DNA from: an uncultured Planctomycetota bacterium
GTDB taxonomy: Bacteria > Planctomycetota > Phycisphaerae > Phycisphaerales > UBA5793
NCBI GenBank assembly: GCA_900696685.1
Contig: CAADHA010000075.1
Span: 1 to 64,000 of the forward strand
Length of the DNA stretch: 64,000 nucleotides
Reading direction: 5' to 3'
Positions 52,924 to 62,893 of this stretch are shown piece by piece (within the stretch, counting starts at the first letter, position 1; each line of letters begins with the position of its first letter). Position numbers and translations under genes: made by a program. The notes under the pieces are model-generated. The model saw nothing but the letters and a program-made list of their open reading frames with translations, was not told the DNA's origin and searched no databases.

Positions 52924-55674
52924 ATGGCAACAGTGACGCACGATGGGCAATCCCTCCTCGTCGAAAGCCGGCGGTTCTGGATCGTCAGCGGGGGCATCGA
53001 CTACTTCCGTGTGCCTCGGGCTCTCTGGGCGGAGCGCATCCGCGCGGCAGCGGGGGCAGGCCTCAACACGATCCTGGTCCGGTGTCCCTGGTCGCTTCAC
53101 GAGCCGCGCAAGGGCGAGTACTGCTTCGAGGAAGAGGCGGATGTTGCGGCCTTTGTCCGCCTGATCGCTGATCACGGCCTCAAGTGCATACTTCGTCCCG
53201 GCCCGTACATCGGCGGCGAACTCGATCTCGGCGGGATGCCTTCATGGTTGCTGGCCGAAAAGGATCTGCTCGTGCGGCAGGGGACGGCTCCGTTCCTCGA
53301 AGCAGCGAGCCGATACCTCGGCAAACTTCTCAAGGTTCTCTCCCCTCACTCGGGGCGAGTCGGCGGCCCGATCATTCTTGTGCAGGTCGAACATGAGTGG
53401 CATTGCGGCCATCAGGAAGCCGCGGACGCCTACCTCCACGAGATCGCGCGTTTCATCCGCGAGCACGATTTCGACCTGCCGCTCATCAACACCAACAACC
53501 TCTGGCAGAGGCGCGAGGAGACGATTGACACGTGGTGCGGGCGTGAGAACATGTTGATGAACCTGCGTCAGTTGCGGGCGATTCAGCCGGGCCGGCCGCT
53601 GATCGTGGGTGACTTCTGGGTGGGACATTCGGACTGCTGGAGCCGGCCCCATGATCCCGCCATGCCGCCGGCGACGCTGATCCACGAGTTGGCGCAGGTG
53701 CTTGCCGCCGGTGCGCAATTCAACCTTGCCTCGTTCCACGGGGGAACGAACCTCGCCTTCTCGGGAGGCCGCGCACCCGGGTCGCTCGATCAGTACTTCT
53801 GCACCTCTGCCGACGGAGGCTGCCCCCTCGGCGAGCCGGGCGCAATCCGCCCCTCCTATTACGCGATCCGCAAGGTGTGCACGTTCGCATCGCAGTTCGC
53901 ACGTGTGTTCGCGGGCCTCGCGCCCGCGCCCACCAGCGCCGTGCTCGCGGTCTCGCCGCAGAAGAGCGGCCGGAGACTGGCGCGCCCGGGCTATTCCGTC
54001 ATTCACCTCGGCGGATCACAGGGCGATGTCATCTTCGTTTTTGCCGACGATCGCGGCAAGGCCGAATCCACGACGATTCTCCTTCCCAACGGCCGGGCCA
54101 TTCCTGTTCACTTCGGCAACCAGCCGGTGGCGTGGTGCCTGCTCAACACGCACATCGGCGGCCGCGCCAAACTCGACTGGACGAATCTCAACGCCTTTGC
54201 GGGCAACGGCAAGAACCTCATCGTGCTCTACGGCCCGGCGGGATCGCGCGGCCTGCTGAGCATCAACTTCTCCGTCATCGAGGTTGAAGTGCCCACCACC
54301 CAGACGCCCGCCATTGAGTTCCACGAGGAGATGGTCATCGTCGTCTGCAACGAGGAAGCGATCGACCTCACCTGGCTGCGCGGCGACACGGTGTACGTCG
54401 GGATCGAGGGCTTTGACGAGCAAGGCCTGCCAATTCCCGCCGGTGCGTGGAAGAGCCATTTCGTGATCCGCGGCAGCGGCGACCACGAGGAGATCGCCAC
54501 GCAGCCGCCGCCGCGACGCAGCCCGCGCGCCACCATGTCCGAATGGACTTCGGCGGGGCTGGAGGACCATATCCTCGGAACCGCGCCTCGCTTCGCGACC
54601 ATTGACGGTCCAAGCACGCAGGAGATGTGCGCCGCCGGGTCGGGCTACGGCTTGATCCGCATCGTCAGCCAGGCCTGGCCGAAGCGGAAGACGAAGATCA
54701 TTGCCCCCGGCGCGGGCGACCGCATCCATCTCTACGTCAAGGGTCAGTTGAAAGCGATCCTCGGGTTCGGTCCCGGCGCATCGGGCGTCGTCGCGGACAT
54801 CGTCCCCCCCTCCGGACGCAACGGCACGCTGGTGGCGCTCATCGACAACCTCGGCCGCTACTCCGGAGGCAACGACATGCACGAGGGCAAGGGACTCGTG
54901 CAGCATCTGCACGAGGTCAAGATCAAGCGCGTGGGAGAGCCTCGCGTCGTCCCCACGCCGCCTCGCCGCCCGTTTGAACACCGCTCTTACATCGAAGGCC
55001 TCCACAACGGCGACGTCACCACAGGCCAGGACGTGCAGTGGACCTTCGAGCATCGCGCCCGGCAGCCGCTCATCGTCGAGATCGCCCAGGCGCGAACGCC
55101 GGCTCTCATACTCCTCAACGACCAGTGCATCGGCTTCTACGCGGGTCACACCGGCCGGCCCCTGGTCCATCTCGTCCTTGACGAAGCAGGGGGCCTGCGC
55201 AAGGGGCGCAACACATTCCAGCTCGCGCCTCTTCTCGCCGGCGGCGAGGCCGAACTCCAGCAGGCCGTCCGCTTCTACGAGTCGCGGGGCGTGCTCACCG
55301 ACAAGGCAGTCTGGTCCTTCGCCAAGTGGGAGCAGCCCCGCCTCAACCTCTTCAAGCCGCATGACAAGGCCCGCGCCAAGGCGTGCGCCGGCAAGCCCGT
55401 CTGGTATCGCACGACGTTCACCTGCTCCGAAGCGCCGCGATCCTTGTGGATCGAGCCCAACGGACTGAGCAAGGGGCAGATCTACCTCAACGGCCGCAAC
55501 GTCGGCCGCTACTTCGTCGCCACGCACAATGGAACCCCGGTCCCGCCGCAGCGACGCTACTATCTGCCGGATTCATGGGTCCTGCACGATCAGCCTAACG
55601 AACTCGTGTTGTTCGAGGAGCACGGCCGCGATCCGTCCAGAGTCAAACTCGTCTACGATGATTCAGCGTTCTGA
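52924..55674 (+). CDS. GH35-like beta-galactosidase fold protein with altered catalytic residues
   Basis: 916 residues, no signal peptide. The N-terminal TIM barrel has GH35 hallmarks: SGGIDYFRVPRALWAERIRA, GLNTILVRCPWSLHEPRKGE, ILRPGPYIGGELDLGGMPSW then LL. The acid/base box, usually Q-V-E-N-E-Y-G, reads QVEHEWH (Glu158 kept, preceding Asn replaced by His157). The nucleophile box, usually T-E-F-W, reads GDFWVGHSDCW, so the nucleophile Glu is Asp230. Beta-sandwich domains occupy the C-terminal 500 residues. Family members hydrolyse terminal beta-galactosides; this one may have another specificity or reduced activity. ATG 52924 lies after GGGGAAA. Confidence 0.82.
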   Translation: MATVTHDGQSLLVESRRFWIVSGGIDYFRVPRALWAERIRAAAGAGLNTILVRCPWSLHEPRKGEYCFEEEADVAAFVRLIADHGLKCILRPGPYIGGELDLGGMPSWLLAEKDLLVRQGTAPFLEAASRYLGKLLKVLSPHSGRVGGPIILVQVEHEWHCGHQEAADAYLHEIARFIREHDFDLPLINTNNLWQRREETIDTWCGRENMLMNLRQLRAIQPGRPLIVGDFWVGHSDCWSRPHDPAMPPATLIHELAQVLAAGAQFNLASFHGGTNLAFSGGRAPGSLDQYFCTSADGGCPLGEPGAIRPSYYAIRKVCTFASQFARVFAGLAPAPTSAVLAVSPQKSGRRLARPGYSVIHLGGSQGDVIFVFADDRGKAESTTILLPNGRAIPVHFGNQPVAWCLLNTHIGGRAKLDWTNLNAFAGNGKNLIVLYGPAGSRGLLSINFSVIEVEVPTTQTPAIEFHEEMVIVVCNEEAIDLTWLRGDTVYVGIEGFDEQGLPIPAGAWKSHFVIRGSGDHEEIATQPPPRRSPRATMSEWTSAGLEDHILGTAPRFATIDGPSTQEMCAAGSGYGLIRIVSQAWPKRKTKIIAPGAGDRIHLYVKGQLKAILGFGPGASGVVADIVPPSGRNGTLVALIDNLGRYSGGNDMHEGKGLVQHLHEVKIKRVGEPRVVPTPPRRPFEHRSYIEGLHNGDVTTGQDVQWTFEHRARQPLIVEIAQARTPALILLNDQCIGFYAGHTGRPLVHLVLDEAGGLRKGRNTFQLAPLLAGGEAELQQAVRFYESRGVLTDKAVWSFAKWEQPRLNLFKPHDKARAKACAGKPVWYRTTFTCSEAPRSLWIEPNGLSKGQIYLNGRNVGRYFVATHNGTPVPPQRRYYLPDSWVLHDQPNELVLFEEHGRDPSRVKLVYDDSAF

Positions 55675-57148
55675 AGACGCGCAGCCGCGGCACGAGATGG
55701 CGTGCGGCTGCACGCCCGGTCGATTCCGCGGCCTCACGCCCTTGGACGTGCTGCTCGGCGCGCCGTCCGACCGGCCCCTGGCCATGCTCCACTCCGGCCG
55801 CCTCCATCCGCGCTGGGGACGGTGGTCCATTTCGGCCCTTCCGACCGGCGTCCTGCGCCACGCCGACGGACGCACGCATTGGGAGAGCCTCAGCGCCGCG
55901 TGCGGCGACGCGCCGCACGTGACCCACAATGCTCTGCACGACCTGCGCATCATTGATGACCGCGCCGTTCTCGGCAGCCAGGATCGCGCCGATCGTTCGT
56001 GCGAAGCAGGCCGCTGGCGCGGCGGGTGGATCGGATTTCTCTCCTACGACCTGGGCCGCGTGATCGAGCCGCACGCAGCCGCGCGCCATGCAGCGCCTCC
56101 GGCCGGGACCTTCCGATGGCCGCTCTACGAGTGGCTCTGGTGCCCCGAGGTGTTCGCGTTTGATCTCGCAACCGGCGCATGGCATCGGGCCGACCTGCAC
56201 GGATGCTCGCCCATCGGGGATGATGAGGTGTGCGAGAGGCTGTCGCTCTCCGCGCCGTCGCCGGACCTTTCGCCGCGAAGCGGTCTCCTTGATTGCTGGC
56301 TTCCCCGCGTCGGCCGTGCGGCGATGCTTGCGAGTGTCGAAAGGGCGCTCGAGTACATCCGCGCCGGTGACATCTTCCAGGCCAACATTGCCCAGCCGTT
56401 CACGGCCCGCCGCCTTGCCGGCCCGCGCCAACTCGCCGCCGCCGCATGGCGGCGCAATCCCAACTGGTTCGGCGCCTATCTCGATCTCGCGCAGGACAGG
56501 CAGATCATCTCGCTTTCCCCCGAACTCTTCCTCGAGATCGATCGCGCCGGCCGCTCGATCGTCACGCGGCCGCTCAAGGGCACCGCTCCGTCGCAAAGGG
56601 ATCGCGCCGCACTCGCCTCCAGCGGCAAGGACCAGGCCGAACTCAACATGATCGTCGATCTCATGCGCAACGACCTCGGCCGGGTCTGCGAGTATGGGAG
56701 CGTCAAGGTCACGCAGCGTCGCTTCGTCGAGTCGCATCCGACTGTGCACCACGGCGTGGCGACCATCGAGGGGCGCCTGCGCGGCGAAGCGGGTTTCGCG
56801 GACGTCGTCCGCGCCGCCTTCCCCGCCGGCTCCATCACCGGCGCGCCCAAGATCCGCGCCATGCAGATCATCGATGAACTCGAGCCCTTCGCGCGCGGGC
56901 CGTACTGCGGATCAATCGGTTACGTCGGCAGCGAGCGCGTCTGTCTCAACGTCGCGATCCGCACGATGCTCATCAATGGAAATGAAGTCTCCTACAGCGC
57001 CGGAGCGGGAATCGTCGCGGATTCCGATCCTCGTGCCGAATGCGACGAGATGATCGTGAAGACGGAGGCGGTGCGCGGGCTGGTCGGCGGCAACCGGGCG
57101 CGGATCGCGCGGCCGCGCAGAGCGCGCAGGGCGGCGGTTCATGGCTGA
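55658..57148 (+). CDS. pabB: Aminodeoxychorismate synthase component I
   Basis: 496 residues. Chorismate-enzyme motifs: EYIRAGDIFQANIAQPFTAR, SLSPELFLEI, IVDLMRNDLGRVCEYGSVKV, VRAAFPAGSITGAPKIRAMQ, CGSIGYVG. PabB, with the amidotransferase PabA, makes 4-amino-4-deoxychorismate for folate. Anthranilate synthase TrpE is similar, but the N-terminal layout and GDIFQANIAQ favour PabB-like. The ATG at 55658 overlaps the end of the GH35-like gene; ATG 55697 is an alternative. The stop overlaps the Nudix gene by 8 bp, a sign of one operon. Confidence 0.88.
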   Translation: MIQRSEDAQPRHEMACGCTPGRFRGLTPLDVLLGAPSDRPLAMLHSGRLHPRWGRWSISALPTGVLRHADGRTHWESLSAACGDAPHVTHNALHDLRIIDDRAVLGSQDRADRSCEAGRWRGGWIGFLSYDLGRVIEPHAAARHAAPPAGTFRWPLYEWLWCPEVFAFDLATGAWHRADLHGCSPIGDDEVCERLSLSAPSPDLSPRSGLLDCWLPRVGRAAMLASVERALEYIRAGDIFQANIAQPFTARRLAGPRQLAAAAWRRNPNWFGAYLDLAQDRQIISLSPELFLEIDRAGRSIVTRPLKGTAPSQRDRAALASSGKDQAELNMIVDLMRNDLGRVCEYGSVKVTQRRFVESHPTVHHGVATIEGRLRGEAGFADVVRAAFPAGSITGAPKIRAMQIIDELEPFARGPYCGSIGYVGSERVCLNVAIRTMLINGNEVSYSAGAGIVADSDPRAECDEMIVKTEAVRGLVGGNRARIARPRRARRAAVHG

Positions 57149-57650
57149 GCACAGGTCAAACGCCGCGTGCGGCGCGGCGGTCCGCGCAGACCTCGTCGAG
57201 GTCTTCATTTTCCGCCGCGGCGCCGGCGGGGCCGTCGAAGTGCTCCAGTTGCTTCGCCGTCGATCTGAGGATGCCGCGCCAGGCACATGGCAGCCGGTGA
57301 TCGGCCACGCCGAGGCGGGCGAGACCGCCCTGACCGCGATGAAGCGCGAGTTGCGCGAGGAGACGGGCCTGGAGGCCTCGGCCTGCCTGGGACTGTGGCA
57401 ACTCGAGGAGGTGCATCCCTACTTCCTCGCATCGAGCAATGCCGTCGTCCTTTGCCCGCGACTCGTTGCAGAGGCGCCGCCGCGGTGGGAGCCGGCGCCG
57501 GGAGGCGAACACGAGGCCCATCGCTGGATCGCCGTCGAGGCGGCGGAAGAGGCGTTTCTCTGGCCCGGACAGCAGGCGGCGATCCGGGAGATCAGGCGCG
57601 CGATACTTGATCCGGCGTCGCCGACGGCGGCTCTGCTTCGACTCGAATGA
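57141..57650 (+). CDS. Nudix hydrolase
   Basis: 169 residues. A perfect Nudix box is present: Gly55-x5-Glu61-x7-REL-x-EE-x-GL (residues 55-77). The N-terminal beta strands (VEVFIFRRG, VEVLQLLRRR) and LASSNAVVLCPRLVAE fit the fold. Nudix enzymes cleave nucleoside diphosphate-X compounds. Because it overlaps pabB by 8 bp, dihydroneopterin triphosphate diphosphatase (a folate step) is a reasonable guess, but substrate cannot be read. The ATG lies inside pabB. Confidence 0.9.
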   Translation: MAEHRSNAACGAAVRADLVEVFIFRRGAGGAVEVLQLLRRRSEDAAPGTWQPVIGHAEAGETALTAMKRELREETGLEASACLGLWQLEEVHPYFLASSNAVVLCPRLVAEAPPRWEPAPGGEHEAHRWIAVEAAEEAFLWPGQQAAIREIRRAILDPASPTAALLRLE

Positions 57651-57711
57651 TCCCGCGGCGCAGGCTCTGCCTATCGTCAATCGTGCCGCCTTGCACTGCT
57701 CAAGGAGAGAC

Positions 57712-59247
<1,536 letters not shown>

Positions 59248-59254
59248 GAAGAGC

Positions 59255-60052
59255 ATGACGCGCCGCCGACCGTCCGCCTACGACCTCGCCCAGTCCATCG
59301 CCGCGCCTCATCTGCCCGGCGAGGTGGTCGTCTGCGACACGGTTGAAGAACTCGTGGAGCGCATGTCCAGCGACCTCCTCGCGCACAGCCTCAACTGCTG
59401 GCGGGCCTTCGGCGACTTTCACATGGCCGTCTCGGGCGGCTCGACCCCCGTGCCCTTCTACCGCCACCTCATGACCGATCCGATCTGCCGCGGCATACCG
59501 TGGAAGAAGACACACCTCTGGTGCGTCGATGAACGCCGCGTCTCCATCGACGACGAGCGCAGCAACTGGCGGATGATCGAAGACCACTTCGGAGAGCACT
59601 CGGGCATCCCGCGCTCACAGCAGCATCCCATGGATGCGCTCTCGCACCACGTCGAGCGGCAGTACGAGCGACTGCTTCGCTCGGCTCTGGAATGGCGCGA
59701 GCGCGGGCAGGATCGGCTCGACTACATCCTGCTTGGCGTGGGGACCGACGGACACACGGCCAGCCTCTTTCCGCGCAGCCCGGCCCTCATCGAGCAGCAC
59801 CGGCTCATCTGCATCAACTCGGGTGAGAACGTCGTTCCGCCCGACCGCGTGACCATGACGCTGCCGCTCATCAACAGCGCGCGGTTCGTTGCGGTGATGG
59901 TCACGGGCGAAGGCAAGCAGGAGATCGTGAGGCGCCTGTCCACCAACGGCCACGCGACTGTACTCGACCTGCCGATCCGCGGCGTGCGGCCGCTCGGCGG
60001 GACCCTCTGCTGGTATCTGGATCGCGCCGCCTGCGCCCCGCCTGCGGCCTGA
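59255..60052 (+). CDS. pgl: 6-phosphogluconolactonase
   Basis: 265 residues of the DevB type. MAVSGGSTPVPFYRHL, THLWCVDERRVSIDDERSNW and LLGVGTDGHTASLFPRSPAL are the sugar-phosphate binding and catalytic segments. It hydrolyses the product of zwf to 6-phosphogluconate. It starts 7 bp after the zwf stop, so the two form an operon. The C-terminus (LDRAACAPPAA) is slightly extended. A promoter for the tRNA gene begins just 2 bp after its stop. Confidence 0.95.
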   Translation: MTRRRPSAYDLAQSIAAPHLPGEVVVCDTVEELVERMSSDLLAHSLNCWRAFGDFHMAVSGGSTPVPFYRHLMTDPICRGIPWKKTHLWCVDERRVSIDDERSNWRMIEDHFGEHSGIPRSQQHPMDALSHHVERQYERLLRSALEWRERGQDRLDYILLGVGTDGHTASLFPRSPALIEQHRLICINSGENVVPPDRVTMTLPLINSARFVAVMVTGEGKQEIVRRLSTNGHATVLDLPIRGVRPLGGTLCWYLDRAACAPPAA

Positions 60053-60053
60053 C

Positions 60054-60082
60054 TTGAACGCCGGCGCGCGCGTGTGTATTCT
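60054..60082 (+). promoter_or_regulatory. Promoter of tRNA-Arg
   Basis: TTGAAC and TATTCT are separated by exactly 17 bp, with a GC-rich spacer, and end 36 bp before the tRNA. Matches are four of six in each hexamer. Confidence 0.6.
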
Positions 60083-60118
60083 TCATTCGTCAGCCTCGGT
60101 CAGACCCCGCTGACGGCT

Positions 60119-60192
60119 GCAGATGTAGCTCAATTGGATAGAGCTCCTGACTACGGATCAGGGGGTTGGGGGTTCGAATCCCTCCATCTGCG
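60119..60192 (+). tRNA. tRNA-Arg (anticodon ACG)
   Basis: A full cloverleaf folds by eye. The acceptor stem is GCAGATG/CATCTGC with discriminator G. The D-stem GCTC/GAGC, anticodon stem CCTGA/TCAGG around loop CTACGGA (anticodon ACG, read as inosine-CG after TadA deamination) and the T-arm with loop TTCGAAT follow. CCA is not encoded. Arg ACG reads CGU, CGC and CGA. A large membrane-fusion gene starts 14 bp downstream, which leaves no room for a separate promoter outside the tRNA. Confidence 0.96.
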
Positions 60193-60206
60193 TTCTCCTC
60201 CGGGCT

Positions 60207-62891
60207 GTGTCACCCACCACAAAACCAGGGACGGGCGCCGAAGATGCCGGCCACGCGCCTCGCTCGCCGGCCGACTCGCGCCGTCCTGAGTCCGCCTCGG
60301 ATCCGCGACCGCCTCGCCGCAGGCGATGGTGGCTCTGGTGGCTCGTCCTGCTCCTCGCTTCTCACCTCGTTCAACTCGTCCGACCCGAGGCCGGTCCGGC
60401 CCCCGGCCAGCACTCCGTTGAACTGCCTGCAGAGACCGAATCCGGGACTCGCTCGGATCGACAAATCACCCTTGCGTACCGCGACGAGGGCGCCGGCGAG
60501 GTCATCGTGCTGCTGCACGGAAGTCCGACGACGGGCGGAGAGTTCCGCCTGCTCGCCCCGATGCTCGCGGAGCACTTCCGCGTCATCACGGTCGATCTTC
60601 CCGGTTTCGGCGGATCGTCGAAGTACGCGCCGGACTACAGCCACGCCGCCCACGCCCGCTACGTCCTGGCCCTGCTCGATGAGTTGCGCGTGCCCGACGC
60701 GCACTTCCTCGGCTACTCGATGGGAAGCGGCGTGGCGCTGCATCTGGCCGACCTCGCCCCGCGGCGCGTCAAAAGCCTGATCTTCTACGGAGGCGTCGGC
60801 ATTGCCGAAGGCGAGGGAAGCGGCGATCATCGCTTCGAACGCCTCAAGCATCTCACCGGTTACGCTGCCCTCGTCGTTGCGCCCGAGTTGATTCCGCACT
60901 TCGGTCTGCTCGGCTCGCGCGGCGCCCGGCACGCCTTTGTGCGCAACTTCCTCGACTCGGACTTCCGGCCTCTTCGCGGCATGCTCGAGCGCCTCCAGGC
61001 GCCGCTCCTCGTCCTCCATGGGCGGCGCGATCCGCTGGTGCCCGCCTGGGTCGCGCAGGAACACCACGCCATCGTCGCCCGCAGCGAACTTGTCATGTTC
61101 GACGATTCACACTTCATGGTCTTCACCGGCGCAGGATCACGGAAACTCGCCGACGAGATCGTCCCATTCGTGCAGAGGCACGCAGACGGCTCCGCGCCTC
61201 CGCGGCGACGCACGCTGGATTACACGCTCGATTCGCCTCGCCCCGCGACGGTCCTGCCGATCGATCTCGACCTCAACCGCGACATGAGCCCGTGGGCCGC
61301 GATGGGCACGATCGTCGTCGGCACATTCATCCTCGAAGACCCGACCTCGGTCGCCGTCGGTCTGCTCATCCGCGACGGGCGGCTCGATCCCTTTGTCGGC
61401 ATCGTGGCGTGCTTCGCCGGGATCTTCATCGGCGACCTCGGCTTGTACCTGCTGGGCGTGCTGGCGGGAAGGCGGGCGCTGCGCTGGCGTCCGATCGCGC
61501 GGCGCATGCCCGCGCATCACCTCGACGCGATGCGGCGGTGGTTCGACCGTCATGGATGGTCGGCCGTGCTCGCCAGCCGATTCATTCCGGGCACGCGACT
61601 GCCCATCTACGTTTCCGCCGGGGCGGTGGGCACAAGCCCGGTCCGGTTCGCCCTGTGGACGTTTCTCGCCGTGCTGATATGGACGCCGGTGATCGTGCTC
61701 CTGGTGATCCTCCTCGGAGAGCGTGCGACTTCACCATTCCGCCGCCTGTTCGGAGAGGGCTGGCTGCCCGTCATCGCCGCGGTGGTCGTGATTCTCCTGA
61801 TTCTGCGGACGGCGGCGATGCTCCTCACGCGCGTCGGACGCCGGCGGCTGATCGTCCTCGTCTCGCGCCTCTGGCGATGGGAGTTCTGGCCCGTGAGCGT
61901 CTTCTACCTTCCCCTGCTGCCGTGGATCGCGCTGCTGGCCCTGCGCCACCGGAGCCTGACGGCGCCGACTGCCGCGAACCCCGGCATTCCTCACGGGGGC
62001 ATCGTGGGCGAATCGAAGTACGCAATCCTGAGCGCCCTTCCGCAGGATCGAATCGTGCCCAGCGCCCTCGTTCCCGCTTCCTGCCCCGATCGCGTCGCCG
62101 AACTCGATCGCCTCATGACCGAGCGCGGCTGGAACTTCCCGCTTGTCCTCAAGCCCGACGTGGGCGAGCGCGGACAGGGGCTCAAACTCGTGCGCGACTC
62201 GGCCGGCGTCGAAGGCTACTTCCGCGACTTCAGTGGAGACGTGCTGGCGCAGACCTACGACCCCGGACCGTTCGAGGCCGGAATCTTCTATTACCGATTG
62301 CCGGGCGATGCCCGCGGCCGCATCTTCTCCATAACAACCAAGAAGTTCCCCGTCATCGTCGGCGACGGACGCTCCACGCTCGAGGAACTCATCTGGAATC
62401 ACCCGCGCTACCGAATGCAGGCCCATGTCTTCCTCCACAGGCACGACCGGCAGATCGACCGGGTCCTCGCGGAGGGGGAGCCGATGTCGCTCGCCGTTTC
62501 GGGCAACCATTGCCAGGGGACGATGTTCTGCGAGGGGGGGCATCTCTGGTCGGCCGAACTCGAGCACGCGATCGACGACGCGGCTCGCGCCTTCGACGGC
62601 TTCCACTTCGGCCGTTTCGACATCCGTTACTCCGAGGAAGACGCCTTCCGTTCCGGGCGCGGCTGGCGCATCGTTGAACTCAACGGCGTTCTCTCCGAAT
62701 CCGCCAACGTCTACGACCCGCGCCACTCCCTCTGGTTCGCTTACCGCACCCTGGCGCGCCAGTGGGCGCTGGCTTTCGAGATCGGCTCGCGGCAGAGGGC
62801 GCGCGGCGTGGCGACAACGCCGGCGCGAACGCTCCTGCGCCTCCTTCGCTCGCACCGGATTGATCGACGCGTCGACGCGATCGCGGATTGA
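60207..62891 (+). CDS. Fusion of alpha/beta hydrolase, DedA-type membrane domain and ATP-grasp domain
   Basis: 894 residues. One N-terminal helix (RWWLWWLVLLLASHLVQLV, about 40-58) anchors an alpha/beta hydrolase: GYSMGSG nucleophile Ser171, Asp275 (GRRDPLVP) and His302 (DSHFM). Residues about 360-545 are a DedA/SNARE-associated domain with the motif FIPGTRLPIYVSAG (459-472) and several membrane helices. A further hydrophobic stretch at about 555-580 leads to an ATP-grasp domain (about 600-850): FPLVLKPDVGERGQGLKLVR (Lys649), FGRFDIRY (Asp805), IVELNGVLSE (Glu824, Asn826). The hydrolase part is probably outside and the ATP-grasp part inside the cell. The start GTG is uncertain. The substrate is unknown; the neighbour is a PlsC-GNAT acyltransferase. 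Confidence 0.85.
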   Translation: MSPTTKPGTGAEDAGHAPRSPADSRRPESASDPRPPRRRRWWLWWLVLLLASHLVQLVRPEAGPAPGQHSVELPAETESGTRSDRQITLAYRDEGAGEVIVLLHGSPTTGGEFRLLAPMLAEHFRVITVDLPGFGGSSKYAPDYSHAAHARYVLALLDELRVPDAHFLGYSMGSGVALHLADLAPRRVKSLIFYGGVGIAEGEGSGDHRFERLKHLTGYAALVVAPELIPHFGLLGSRGARHAFVRNFLDSDFRPLRGMLERLQAPLLVLHGRRDPLVPAWVAQEHHAIVARSELVMFDDSHFMVFTGAGSRKLADEIVPFVQRHADGSAPPRRRTLDYTLDSPRPATVLPIDLDLNRDMSPWAAMGTIVVGTFILEDPTSVAVGLLIRDGRLDPFVGIVACFAGIFIGDLGLYLLGVLAGRRALRWRPIARRMPAHHLDAMRRWFDRHGWSAVLASRFIPGTRLPIYVSAGAVGTSPVRFALWTFLAVLIWTPVIVLLVILLGERATSPFRRLFGEGWLPVIAAVVVILLILRTAAMLLTRVGRRRLIVLVSRLWRWEFWPVSVFYLPLLPWIALLALRHRSLTAPTAANPGIPHGGIVGESKYAILSALPQDRIVPSALVPASCPDRVAELDRLMTERGWNFPLVLKPDVGERGQGLKLVRDSAGVEGYFRDFSGDVLAQTYDPGPFEAGIFYYRLPGDARGRIFSITTKKFPVIVGDGRSTLEELIWNHPRYRMQAHVFLHRHDRQIDRVLAEGEPMSLAVSGNHCQGTMFCEGGHLWSAELEHAIDDAARAFDGFHFGRFDIRYSEEDAFRSGRGWRIVELNGVLSESANVYDPRHSLWFAYRTLARQWALAFEIGSRQRARGVATTPARTLLRLLRSHRIDRRVDAIAD

Positions 62892-62893
62892 AG

